DNA of 64,000 bases from Verrucomicrobiia bacterium (GTDB taxonomy: Bacteria > Verrucomicrobiota > Verrucomicrobiia > Limisphaerales > JADLHS01), in the NCBI GenBank assembly GCA_023953615.1, contig JAMLJH010000002.1, forward strand, positions 1,444,375 to 1,508,374, written 5' to 3'. The notes under the pieces are model-generated. The model was not told where the DNA came from, searched no databases, and was given only the letters and a program-made list of their open reading frames with translations. A program made the translations under genes and the position numbers. Below, piece by piece: positions 8,499-16,367 of this stretch; the first letter of the stretch is position 1, and each line of letters opens with the position of its first letter.

Positions 8499-9806
8499 AT
8501 GCCCATCCGTCTGCTTTCCCGTCGCGAACTGCTGCAAACCCTCGGTTGGACCACGCCCGCTTTGCTGGCCAACATTCCGATCAATCTGCACGCGTCACCT
8601 TCGGCTTGGACGCCGGCAAAACTCCCAGCGGCGGATCACGATTTCTTGGAGGAGATCGAACGCGCTACTTTCGAATTCTTCCGTCAAAACACGCATCCAG
8701 AAACCGGTCTGGTGCGGGACCGCGGCCATATTCATGGCGAAGACGCGCGCGAAATCGCAAGCATTTCGGCGACGGGATTCGGACTGACCGCCCTTTGCAT
8801 CGCCGACCAGCGCGGCTGGTTGAAACGCGGCGAGGCGGAAGCGCAAACGCGCACGGCCCTGCGCTTTCTGTGGCAACAGATGCCGCATGAACATGGATTC
8901 TTTTTTCACTTCGTGAATTGGCGCAACGGCGCGCGCGAGTGGAATTGCGAGCTGTCCTCGATTGATTCGGCGCTGCTACTCTGCGGCGTGTTGACGTGCC
9001 GACAACACTTTGGAAACCGTGAAATCCGTCACCTGGCCCAGGCCATTTACGAACGGATGGATTGGAACTGGATGCTGAACGACGGAACGCAATTGAGTCA
9101 TGGCTGGAAACCGGAAAGTGGTTTTCTCCAGGCACGCTGGAACGCTTATTGTGAGCACATGCTGCTGTATCTGCTCGCCATCGGCGCGACGCAACACGCC
9201 ATTCCGGCCACGGCCTGGGAGGCGTGGAGCCGGCCACAAGTCGAGTATCGCGGTTTCCGCTATCTCAGTCCGCTCGAACCGCTGTTTGTGCATCAGTATT
9301 CGCACGCGTGGTTCAACTTTCACGGACAACGTGATCGTTACGCGGACTACTGGAACAACTCCGTCATCGCCACGCAAGCGCATCAAGCTTTCTGCGCGGA
9401 TCTCGCCGGGCGTTGGCCGCACTTTTCCAACGAGCTTTGGGGCATCAGCGCTTCGGATTCACCGGAAGGCTACACCGTCTGGGGCGGGCCGCCCGAGCTG
9501 GGTAAATTGGATGGAACGATTGTTCCGTGCGCGGCGGCGGGTTCGCTGCCATTTCTGCCGGAGGCTGGTTTGCGCTGTCTGCGCCATCTGCGCGAGCGTT
9601 ATGCCGCTCAAGCCTGGACGCGATTTGGTTTCGCTGACGCTTTCAATCCGGCTACCGGATGGGTTGGCCCTGACGTCATTGGCAATAACGCGGGCATTAC
9701 GCTGATCATGGCGGAAAACCTGCGGACCGGCCTGGTTTGGAATCGCTTCATGCGGAATCCCGAGGTCCAACGCGCCATGAAATTAACGCATTTCCAAAAG
9801 GTTTGA
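8499..9806 (+). CDS. Secreted glucoamylase-like (PF10091-type) glycoside hydrolase
   Basis: The product has 435 residues. An N-terminal export signal with an Arg pair (SRRELLQTLG, then a hydrophobic stretch) suggests Tat- or Sec-dependent export. The body matches the glycoamylase-like domain: TFEFFRQNTHPETGLVRDR at the start, ISATGFGLTALCIA, ELSSIDSALLLCGVL, a conserved HQYSHAWFNF, and the C-terminal ADAFNP...WVGPDVIGNNAGITL. The fold is an (alpha/alpha)6 barrel. Related enzymes act on beta-glucans or related chains, but the substrate here is unknown. The frame extends 36 codons into cstA, but ATG 8499 gives the export signal. It sits 17 nt after cstA and 10 nt before the CE15 gene. Confidence 0.85.
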   Translation: MPIRLLSRRELLQTLGWTTPALLANIPINLHASPSAWTPAKLPAADHDFLEEIERATFEFFRQNTHPETGLVRDRGHIHGEDAREIASISATGFGLTALCIADQRGWLKRGEAEAQTRTALRFLWQQMPHEHGFFFHFVNWRNGAREWNCELSSIDSALLLCGVLTCRQHFGNREIRHLAQAIYERMDWNWMLNDGTQLSHGWKPESGFLQARWNAYCEHMLLYLLAIGATQHAIPATAWEAWSRPQVEYRGFRYLSPLEPLFVHQYSHAWFNFHGQRDRYADYWNNSVIATQAHQAFCADLAGRWPHFSNELWGISASDSPEGYTVWGGPPELGKLDGTIVPCAAAGSLPFLPEAGLRCLRHLRERYAAQAWTRFGFADAFNPATGWVGPDVIGNNAGITLIMAENLRTGLVWNRFMRNPEVQRAMKLTHFQKV

Positions 9807-9816
9807 TTACCCCACT

Positions 9817-11199
9817 ATGCCCGCCATAACTCATTTGCAAAATCACGCGCGCGCTCCGGAAATTTCATTCGATCAACTCGACCACAAAAAACGGTCGCGG
9901 GGCTGGCGACGGAACGCGCTGGCGGGATTTGGAATCCTACTTATGACCGGAAGTCTGGCATCCGCTCAATCGGACGTGAATCAAGACGAAAGCAAAGTGC
10001 CGGACTACGTGCTGCCGGACGCGCTCCTTTGCGCGAATGGCGTTCGCGTGACAACGGCGGCGCAGTGGCAAAACCAACGTCGCCCCGAATTATTTCGCAG
10101 CTTCCAGGAAGAAATTTACGGGATCGCGCCTAGGCGACCGGCCAAAATCACATTTGAAACCACGACGCAAGTCACCAACGCTTTTGATGGTTTGGCGACG
10201 CGCAAAGAAGTGACGGTTTGGTTAACCGGCAGCCCGGATGGCCCTAGTCTGGATCTTCTGATTTACACGCCGAACGCCAGTCGCCAGGCCGTCCCCGCGT
10301 TTCTCGGACTTAACTTCAATGGCAACCACGCCGTCACCACGGAGCGCGACGTGAAGCTCTCGACCCGCTGGATGCGCGAAAGCAAGGGTGGCTGCATCAC
10401 CAACAACCACGCTGTCGAAGCTTGTCGCGGCAGCGAGGCTTCGCGCTGGGCGATTGAGCAGGTGCTGCGTCGTGGTTATGGATTGGTCACCGCCTATTAC
10501 GGCGATCTCGAAGCTGATTTTTCGGAAGGTTGGAAACTCGGCGCACGCGACAGCGTACGCGCCGCATTGCATCCGGACGGAACCAACGCCGTCTTTCGCC
10601 CCAACGAATGGGGAGCGATCGGCGCGTGGGCCTGGGGCTTGAGCCGGGCGTTGGATTACCTGGAAACCGACGGCGCGGTGGACGCCCATCGGGTCATTGT
10701 CCTGGGGCACTCGCGACTGGGCAAAACGGCGCTCTGGGCGGGGGCCAGCGATCCGCGATTCGCCGCCGTGATTTCAAACAATTCCGGCGAGGGCGGCGCG
10801 GCGCTGATGCGGCGGCGTTTTGGCGAGCGCGTTTATCACCTCAACAAAAACTTTCCGCATTGGTTCTGCGGCAACTTCAAAAAATATTCCGAGCGCGAGT
10901 CGGATCTGCCCGTGGACGCGCATGAATTGATCGCCCTGATAGCGCCCCGCCCGGTTTACGTTGCCAGCGCGACGAAAGATTTATGGGCCGATCCAATGGG
11001 CGAATTCCTCGCCGCCAAAAATGCCGGGCCGGTTTACGCTCTCTTTGGGAAACCCGGGCTGGGCGTGGATCAACAACCCGCCCCCGAGCATCCGGTGGGT
11101 GATTTCATCGCGTACCATCTGCGCACCGGCGCGCATGATGTCACCGCGTATGACTGGCAACAGTGGCTGGATTTTGCCGACCGACATTTCCAACGCTGA
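9817..11199 (+). CDS. Secreted CE15 glucuronoyl esterase-like protein
   Basis: The product has 460 residues. A hydrophobic segment at about residues 28-48, ending LASAQSD, should be the signal peptide, so the true start may be downstream of ATG 9817. The alpha/beta-hydrolase core shows the CE15 G-x-S-R-x-G nucleophile motif GHSRLGKTALW, the ISNNSGEGGAAL segment that carries a catalytic acidic residue, and the closing catalytic His in PAPEHPVGDF. CE15 enzymes cut ester bonds between lignin alcohols and glucuronic acid on xylan. Together with the glycoside hydrolase 10 nt upstream this suggests work on plant hemicellulose, which is inference from context. Confidence 0.88.
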   Translation: MPAITHLQNHARAPEISFDQLDHKKRSRGWRRNALAGFGILLMTGSLASAQSDVNQDESKVPDYVLPDALLCANGVRVTTAAQWQNQRRPELFRSFQEEIYGIAPRRPAKITFETTTQVTNAFDGLATRKEVTVWLTGSPDGPSLDLLIYTPNASRQAVPAFLGLNFNGNHAVTTERDVKLSTRWMRESKGGCITNNHAVEACRGSEASRWAIEQVLRRGYGLVTAYYGDLEADFSEGWKLGARDSVRAALHPDGTNAVFRPNEWGAIGAWAWGLSRALDYLETDGAVDAHRVIVLGHSRLGKTALWAGASDPRFAAVISNNSGEGGAALMRRRFGERVYHLNKNFPHWFCGNFKKYSERESDLPVDAHELIALIAPRPVYVASATKDLWADPMGEFLAAKNAGPVYALFGKPGLGVDQQPAPEHPVGDFIAYHLRTGAHDVTAYDWQQWLDFADRHFQR

Positions 11200-11221
11200 A
11201 GTCATTCAGTAAACTGCTCTC

Positions 11222-11797
11222 ATGCAACGCATCGGCATTTACGGCGGTTCATTTGATCCAGTGCATCTGGGGCATCTGCTCGTGGCGCAGGCCGCGCTTG
11301 AAGAGCTTCAGTTGGATCAGTTGTCGCTGATCCCAACGGCGCTGTCTCCGTTCAAACCCGATCGGGTTCCGGCGCCGCCCGCACTCCGATTGCAACTGTT
11401 GCGTCTGGCCCTGGCGGGGAAAGTTCATTGTCAGGTGGACGACCAGGAAATCCGGCGCGGCGGCATTTCCTACACGGTTGACACTCTGCGCGATTACGCG
11501 CGCCGTTTTCCCGAAGCGAAACGGTTCTGCCTCATCGGCGCGGATAACGTGGCGAAACTCCCGGAGTGGCACGAAGCCAACGAACTGGCGCGGCTGGCGG
11601 AATTCGTGGTTGTCCCGCGACCTGGAGACGTGAATGTTCCCTTCCCGGCCCCGTTTCGCGGCCGACGGTTGACCGGTTTTCCGCTGGCGGTATCGTCATC
11701 ACAAATTCGTGCGCGAGTCAAATCAGGCCAGGCCATTGATCGGCTCGTGCCCGCCGCGGTGGCGGAAGCCATCCGCAACAATCGGCTTTATCTTTGA
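11222..11797 (+). CDS. nadD: Nicotinate-nucleotide adenylyltransferase
   Basis: The product has 191 residues, a normal length. It opens with the nucleotidyltransferase motif GIYGGSFDPVHLGHL, followed by IPTALSPFKP and FCLIGADNVAKLPEWHE. It ends with the ISSTxIR-like VSSSQIRARV. It transfers AMP from ATP to nicotinic acid mononucleotide in NAD synthesis in the cytoplasm. The gene lies directly before rsfS, a pairing common in bacteria, with a 25-nt gap. Confidence 0.95.
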   Translation: MQRIGIYGGSFDPVHLGHLLVAQAALEELQLDQLSLIPTALSPFKPDRVPAPPALRLQLLRLALAGKVHCQVDDQEIRRGGISYTVDTLRDYARRFPEAKRFCLIGADNVAKLPEWHEANELARLAEFVVVPRPGDVNVPFPAPFRGRRLTGFPLAVSSSQIRARVKSGQAIDRLVPAAVAEAIRNNRLYL

Positions 11798-11822
11798 ACC
11801 GCACTACGCCACTGTTCCCGCG

Positions 11823-12248
11823 ATGGATGCCAAGAAATTAGCGTTGCTCTGCCGCACCTGCGCCGACAACAAAAAAGCTGAAAACCTGTTGGTGCTCGAT
11901 GTGCGCAAGCTCTCCAACGTGACGGATTATTTCGTGATCGCAACCGGCACGAGTGCGCCGCACCTGCGCGCGATTGTGGATGAAATTGTGGATTATCTGC
12001 GCACCCATCACGAGTTGCGGCCGCACTCCCGTGATGGCAGTGCCACCGCCAATTGGGTCGTGCTGGACTATTTCGACGTAATCGTCCACGTCATGCGCGC
12101 GGATGTGCGCGAGCATTATGACCTGGAAGGATTGTGGGGCGACGCCCCCGTGGTGAAACCGCCCGCCGCCCGGAAGCGCGCTTCGCAAACGAAAGCCGGT
12201 TCAAAGAAAGCTCCGAAAGTCGCGCGCAAGAAAGCGGCGAAACAATAA
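11823..12248 (+). CDS. rsfS: Ribosomal silencing factor RsfS
   Basis: The product has 141 residues from ATG 11823. The frame opens further upstream inside nadD, but this ATG matches the family start. Family motifs are LDVRKLSNVTDYFVIATGTS, WVVLDYFDVIVHVM and REHYDLEGLWGDAP. RsfS binds ribosomal protein uL14 and blocks subunit joining when nutrients are short. The last ~30 residues form an added Lys/Ala/Arg-rich tail (KKAPKVARKKAAKQ), which could bind RNA. Its stop is 4 nt from the end of the convergent PUR gene. Confidence 0.95.
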   Translation: MDAKKLALLCRTCADNKKAENLLVLDVRKLSNVTDYFVIATGTSAPHLRAIVDEIVDYLRTHHELRPHSRDGSATANWVVLDYFDVIVHVMRADVREHYDLEGLWGDAPVVKPPAARKRASQTKAGSKKAPKVARKKAAKQ

Positions 12249-12252
12249 GCGG

Positions 12253-12537
12253 CTATTGCTTGGGCGGAATCTCCGCCGAGGCTTTGACCATTTCGTCCAC
12301 CAGGTTGCGGAACTCCTCCAACCCCGGCGCGGGAATGATGATGGTGTCGCGCCGTCCGCCCACGTCCTCCGTGATGCGCAGAAAGCGGCCGCGCGGATTC
12401 TCCTTCAACGCAAACTGGAAAACCTTGCGTTCGATTTGAATTTGGCCCGACCGCAATGTGTCCTCATTCACCGGCGATTTAAGTGCACCATGCGGTCTAG
12501 GCTGACCGTAAGGCGATGGACGCTCATTTGAAATCAT
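12253..12537 (-). CDS. PUR-domain nucleic-acid-binding protein (DUF3276-like)
   Basis: The product is a single small domain of 94 residues. The core reads SGQIQIERKVFQFALKENP, then GRFLRITEDVGGRRDTIIIPAPG and FRNLVDEMV. It resembles bacterial PUR-alpha-like proteins (Borrelia BpuR, Bacteroidetes DUF3276), which bind single-stranded DNA or RNA as dimers. The first ~25 residues are polar and disordered. AAGGTG lies just before the start codon and would serve as the ribosome-binding site. It is the last gene of a minus-strand series after korA-korB and the membrane protein. Confidence 0.8.
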   Translation of the reverse strand: MISNERPSPYGQPRPHGALKSPVNEDTLRSGQIQIERKVFQFALKENPRGRFLRITEDVGGRRDTIIIPAPGLEEFRNLVDEMVKASAEIPPKQ

Positions 12538-12613
12538 AACTCACCTTGAGGATAAACTACTGGTTCCTGCTGTTACAACTCAACATGGTAGATTTGACGA
12601 CTTCGCCGCTTTG

Positions 12614-13150
12614 TCAACTGCGGAATTTGAATGAGCCGATCGGGCGCAGTTCATCCGGCGGGTGCGTCACCCGCCAAAAATACGCCGTAACGCCGCTGAT
12701 CATCAACAGATTCACCACCTGAAAAATCCCGTCCCAAAACCGGAACTGACGTTCCGCCGCCGCCTGTTGTTCCGTGGTTTGGTTCGGCAGATATTGACGG
12801 CGATGCAACGAGGAAAGCTTGGGGCTTAACCAGAGACTGCCGATCAAACTCAACAGAAACAGTCCAGTCAGCAGCCCCACCCAAAACCGACGCGGGATGC
12901 GGCCTTGGTACAGCCATTCAAACAGCCAATGCGCCCAGGCCACCAACGCGCATATCACCTGCAAATAATAGAGCCGGGTGAAAATGAGCTGCACAATGCC
13001 GGTGGATACCTGCCGGAAGTAGCGTCTTCCCAGCAAGGCGAGTGCATCCTGGGAATTCAAGGCCACCAGCAGCGCGGTCGAGCAGAATACGGCGGCGCCC
13101 AACCAGAGCGCCGCATTCAGCATTCCCACAAACCGAAGCAGTCTGGTCAT
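12614..13150 (-). CDS. Small integral membrane protein (DUF4149-like)
   Basis: The product has 178 residues with four predicted transmembrane helices: residues ~5-30 (MLNAALWLGAAVF), ~55-75, ~88-108 and ~145-165. Between the last two is a soluble charged loop (LSPKLSSLHRRQYLP, then a Gln/Glu-rich helix). The layout resembles DUF4149 membrane proteins, whose function is unknown. It lies 91 nt downstream of korB and 76 nt upstream of the PUR gene on the same strand. No signature residues allow a functional call. Confidence 0.65.
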   Translation of the reverse strand: MTRLLRFVGMLNAALWLGAAVFCSTALLVALNSQDALALLGRRYFRQVSTGIVQLIFTRLYYLQVICALVAWAHWLFEWLYQGRIPRRFWVGLLTGLFLLSLIGSLWLSPKLSSLHRRQYLPNQTTEQQAAAERQFRFWDGIFQVVNLLMISGVTAYFWRVTHPPDELRPIGSFKFRS

Positions 13151-13241
13151 GCGGCTACCGTAAGAATTATCCCCTTCCCTGCCAAGTACCGATCTACCGA
13201 CAGCTGGCGTCGGATGGCTGGCACGGGTCGTTGGGGAGGCA

Positions 13242-14165
13242 TTATTTCAGCCGGTCAAAGTTCTTTTGCAAAATCTCCCAGTCCGAAAGGTTCTTGAATT
13301 TTTCCCGCATGATCTGGGTGATCTCCGCTTCCTTGGCATTCTTGGTGGGCTTCTTGACCTGATAGAAAACCCCGAAATACCCAGGAAACGGTTCAGCGGC
13401 CAGTTTGTAGGCGGCCAGCTCATCGGTGGGATCATGATTTTCCGGCACCAGATTAAACGCGCCGCCTTTGCGCGGGTTACTGGCGTCAAACGCGCCCGGA
13501 TAAAATTCAACGCACTCGCTCAGACATTCGATAAAACTGAAACCATCATGATCCATGGCCGCTTCCATCATCTGCAACACATGATTGGGATTGGTGTGCG
13601 TGGTGCGCGCCACAAAGGTGGCGCCCGCCGCGATGGCTTGTTTCATCGGGTTGATGGGATAATCCACCGCACCCCAAACGTCGGTCTTGCTCTTGAAACC
13701 CAGCGGCGACGTCGGCGAGGTCTGCTTTTTGGTCAGGCCATAAACCCAGTTATCCATCACGCAATACGTCAGCTTGATGTTTTTCCGCGCGGCGTGGTTG
13801 AAATGATTGCCGCCAATCGAGAAGGCATCGCCATCGCCACCGAACACAAACACATGCAAATCCGGTCGGCTCAGCGAGAGGCCGCTGGCAAACGGCAACG
13901 TGCGACCGTGGATGAAATGAACTCCGTGCGCCTGCACGAAATAAGGAAACCGGCTCGAACAGCCGATGCCAGCGATCGTCGTGATTTTCTCGTGATGCAG
14001 CTTCCGCTTTTCGATCAGCTTGAAATGCAGCGCCAGCACGGAAAAATCACCGCAACCGGGACACCAGGTCGGATGATCCGCGGCCATTTGCTTTTTGGTG
14101 AGCCCTTTGCGTTCCTCCGGTGCGGGAACCCGTGGCGTCAAGGTTTGAGGAGCAGATTCGTTCAT
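13242..14165 (-). CDS. korB: 2-oxoacid (2-oxoglutarate):ferredoxin oxidoreductase, beta subunit
   Basis: The product has 307 residues. It carries the thiamine diphosphate site GDGDAFSIGGNH and the cysteines expected to hold a [4Fe-4S] cluster: WCPGCGDF, GIGCSSR and SECVEFYPGAF. The YGLTKKQTSPTS segment is typical of KorB/PorB. With KorA it would oxidatively decarboxylate 2-oxoglutarate to succinyl-CoA with ferredoxin as acceptor, or run the reverse reaction. The two-gene form without separate gamma and delta subunits fits the KorAB type. The gene starts 19 nt after korA and is surely co-transcribed. 2-Oxoglutarate as the substrate is family inference. Confidence 0.9.
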   Translation of the reverse strand: MNESAPQTLTPRVPAPEERKGLTKKQMAADHPTWCPGCGDFSVLALHFKLIEKRKLHHEKITTIAGIGCSSRFPYFVQAHGVHFIHGRTLPFASGLSLSRPDLHVFVFGGDGDAFSIGGNHFNHAARKNIKLTYCVMDNWVYGLTKKQTSPTSPLGFKSKTDVWGAVDYPINPMKQAIAAGATFVARTTHTNPNHVLQMMEAAMDHDGFSFIECLSECVEFYPGAFDASNPRKGGAFNLVPENHDPTDELAAYKLAAEPFPGYFGVFYQVKKPTKNAKEAEITQIMREKFKNLSDWEILQKNFDRLK

Positions 14166-14184
14166 AACTTGAAATGGGTTGGAA

Positions 14185-16008
14185 TTACGATTGGCGTCCG
14201 TTGGCGGCGAGTTTCGCCTGCACGCCGGCGAGAATTTCCCGAACCTTGAACGGCAACCCGTCTGTTTTATTCAGGCCGCGAATTTTCGGATCGCAAAACC
14301 GGGCGCGCAGCACCATCCCCAACTGGCCATAGCCGTAAAGTCCTTCGTCGTTCATTTCGATCACCAGCACGCGTTTGAATTTGGCAAAGATCGTTTCCAG
14401 ACCGGACGGCAGCGGATTGATGTGTTTGATGTGAATCGCCGCGAGATTGTCGCCGCCCGCGCGGGCGCGGTCCACCGCCTCGCGAATCGGACCTTGCGTC
14501 GAACCCCAACCGACCAAAAGCGTATCTCCGGTATTCGCACCATAAATTTCCGGCAGCGGCAAGGTCGCCGCCAACGCCTGGAGCTTTTTACGACGCTTGG
14601 CCGACATCTGCGCGTGTAATTTCGGAGAGCTGGTCGGGTGCCCGAATTCATCATGTTCCAATCCCGTCACCACCGGATACTTTCCGCTTTCAATCCAGGT
14701 CCCCGGCGGTGCGTGATGCGTCACGCCATCGGGCGTCGTAAGATCATACGGTTTGTGCTCCGCCAACGGATTGAGATCAGGCGAAACATCCTGACAAACC
14801 CGTTTCAAATCCGGTTCGGGGAAGGCTTCAATCCGCGTGGCGATTCCTTGATCGGTCAGCAAAATCACCGGCACGCTATACTTCCGCGCCATGTTGACGG
14901 CCTCGATGGCCGAATAAAAACAATCCTCCACGTTCGCCGGAGCAATCACAACTCGCGGCGCATCGCCGTGCCCGCCGAAACAGGCGATGTTCAAATCCGA
15001 TTGCTCGGTACTCGTGGGCATGCCGGTCGAAGGACCACCGCGTTGCACGTCCACCACCACCAGGGGCATTTCCGCCATGACCGCCCAGCCGAGCGCTTCG
15101 GTTTTGAGTGAAATACCCGGACCGCTTGATCCGGTCACCGCCACGCGTCCGCCGTAACTCGAACCGATGGCCATCGAGATCGCGGCGATTTCGTCTTCGC
15201 ACTGAATGAACAACCCGCCGTATTTTGGCAGTTCGCGACGCAAAATCTCCATGACGTCGGACCACGGCGTAATGGGATAGCTGGCCCCAAAACGCACTCC
15301 CGCCGCAATGATGCCGTACGCCAGCGCCTCATTGCCGTTCATCACCACCTGCGCGCCTTCGCGCTTCGCGCCGTCGCGAAACATGAAGGTGCTCATCACT
15401 CCATCCAGCGTGTAAGAATAGCCCGCATGGAAGGCGCTCAGGGCATTTTTAACGATGCTGCCGTCTTTGCCCGCAAAGCGTTCGGCGATCAGTTTTTCCA
15501 GCTTGGGCAGATTCAAATCGAACATGCGCGCCAGCAACCCGAGCGCGAAGATGTTCTTACCCTTGTCCTTGGCGGTCCCACCGATGGCTTCGATGGTGAG
15601 ACTCGAAATTTTGACGCCGATATGCCGGTAGGTTGACTGCAATTCGGGTTGGGGCTCGACGTGATCGGCATCATACAACACAATGCCGCCCTTCTTGAGC
15701 GAACTGATATGGCCTTCGTAAGAGTGCTGGTAAAAAGCCAGAAGCACATCGGCTTCATCACCCGAACTCAGCACTTCCCCGGAGCCAATCCGCACCTGGA
15801 AAATGGAAGGTCCACCGGAGATCGTGGACGGAATGGTCATAAACGTCATGACCTCTTGTTCGCTGCGCCCGGCGAGGCGGGCGAGAAAACCGCCGATGGC
15901 CTGGATGCCGTCCTGGGAATTACCGGCGATGCGAATCACCGCTTCGGAAATGGCTGAGTGTTGTGGGGCCGGGCCCGCGTTGCTCGTGGTTACGATTGAA
16001 TCGCTCAT
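14185..16008 (-). CDS. korA: 2-oxoacid:ferredoxin oxidoreductase, fused gamma-alpha subunit
   Basis: The product has 607 residues. The N-terminal ~190 are the gamma domain (IRIAGNSQDGIQAIGGFLA, then TIPSTISGGPSIFQVRIG). The alpha domain follows with GNEALAYGIIAAGVRFGASYP, TGSSGPGISLKTEALGWAV and RGGPSTGMPTSTEQSDL, and a C-terminal domain ends near VREILAGVQ. This gamma-alpha fusion is typical of KorA. The frame is open to 16155, but ATG 16008 starts a normal N-terminus. It is the first gene of the korA-korB unit. Confidence 0.92.
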   Translation of the reverse strand: MSDSIVTTSNAGPAPQHSAISEAVIRIAGNSQDGIQAIGGFLARLAGRSEQEVMTFMTIPSTISGGPSIFQVRIGSGEVLSSGDEADVLLAFYQHSYEGHISSLKKGGIVLYDADHVEPQPELQSTYRHIGVKISSLTIEAIGGTAKDKGKNIFALGLLARMFDLNLPKLEKLIAERFAGKDGSIVKNALSAFHAGYSYTLDGVMSTFMFRDGAKREGAQVVMNGNEALAYGIIAAGVRFGASYPITPWSDVMEILRRELPKYGGLFIQCEDEIAAISMAIGSSYGGRVAVTGSSGPGISLKTEALGWAVMAEMPLVVVDVQRGGPSTGMPTSTEQSDLNIACFGGHGDAPRVVIAPANVEDCFYSAIEAVNMARKYSVPVILLTDQGIATRIEAFPEPDLKRVCQDVSPDLNPLAEHKPYDLTTPDGVTHHAPPGTWIESGKYPVVTGLEHDEFGHPTSSPKLHAQMSAKRRKKLQALAATLPLPEIYGANTGDTLLVGWGSTQGPIREAVDRARAGGDNLAAIHIKHINPLPSGLETIFAKFKRVLVIEMNDEGLYGYGQLGMVLRARFCDPKIRGLNKTDGLPFKVREILAGVQAKLAANGRQS

Positions 16009-16367
16009 GCAAATAATCTGCTCACATACCGCGATGGCCGGGCGAGGAACACCTCCACCATTCCATTCGGAAGCTATGCTCGCGGGAAAGGGTATCAGGC
16101 GTTCGAGTCGTGTCAATTTCTTCCCATCGCAACGCTTCAACGTTAGCGAAGACATTGGGCGAGAGATGGACGGCGGAGGTTGTGCTGCGTTGGGTGATTG
16201 GGGTTGGTCTCTGATTCTCTCCTTCTGGCTCTGCTACAGTCTGGCCTCCGGGTCGAACTGCTTGCCCTTGTGTGGGCGCGGATCAATCAAATCCAATGAT
16301 GCGCTGGCCGACGGGATTCGGCGGCCGGCCAATCAGGATGAAGATGGTGTGTGAACTTGGAATCCAG
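16009..16367. other. Intergenic region between the giant gene and korA (359 bp)
   Basis: This is the korA upstream region on the minus strand, beginning directly after the 3' end of the giant gene. No convincing -35/-10 pair, terminator hairpin with T-tract or RNA gene was found. A 62-codon plus-strand reading frame from about 16167 to 16354 has a hydrophobic core (WGWSLILSFWLCYSL) but no ribosome-binding site or family resemblance, so it is not called. Confidence 0.5.

Noticed and set aside
16098..16118. GGCGTTCGAGTCGTG, resembling a tRNA T-arm.
   Set aside because: The flanking five bases do not pair into a T-stem and no acceptor, D or anticodon arm can be drawn around it.
16167..16354. 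Plus-strand frame of 62 codons with a hydrophobic centre upstream of korA.
   Set aside because: No start signal, no recognisable domain, and it is antisense to the expected korA leader.
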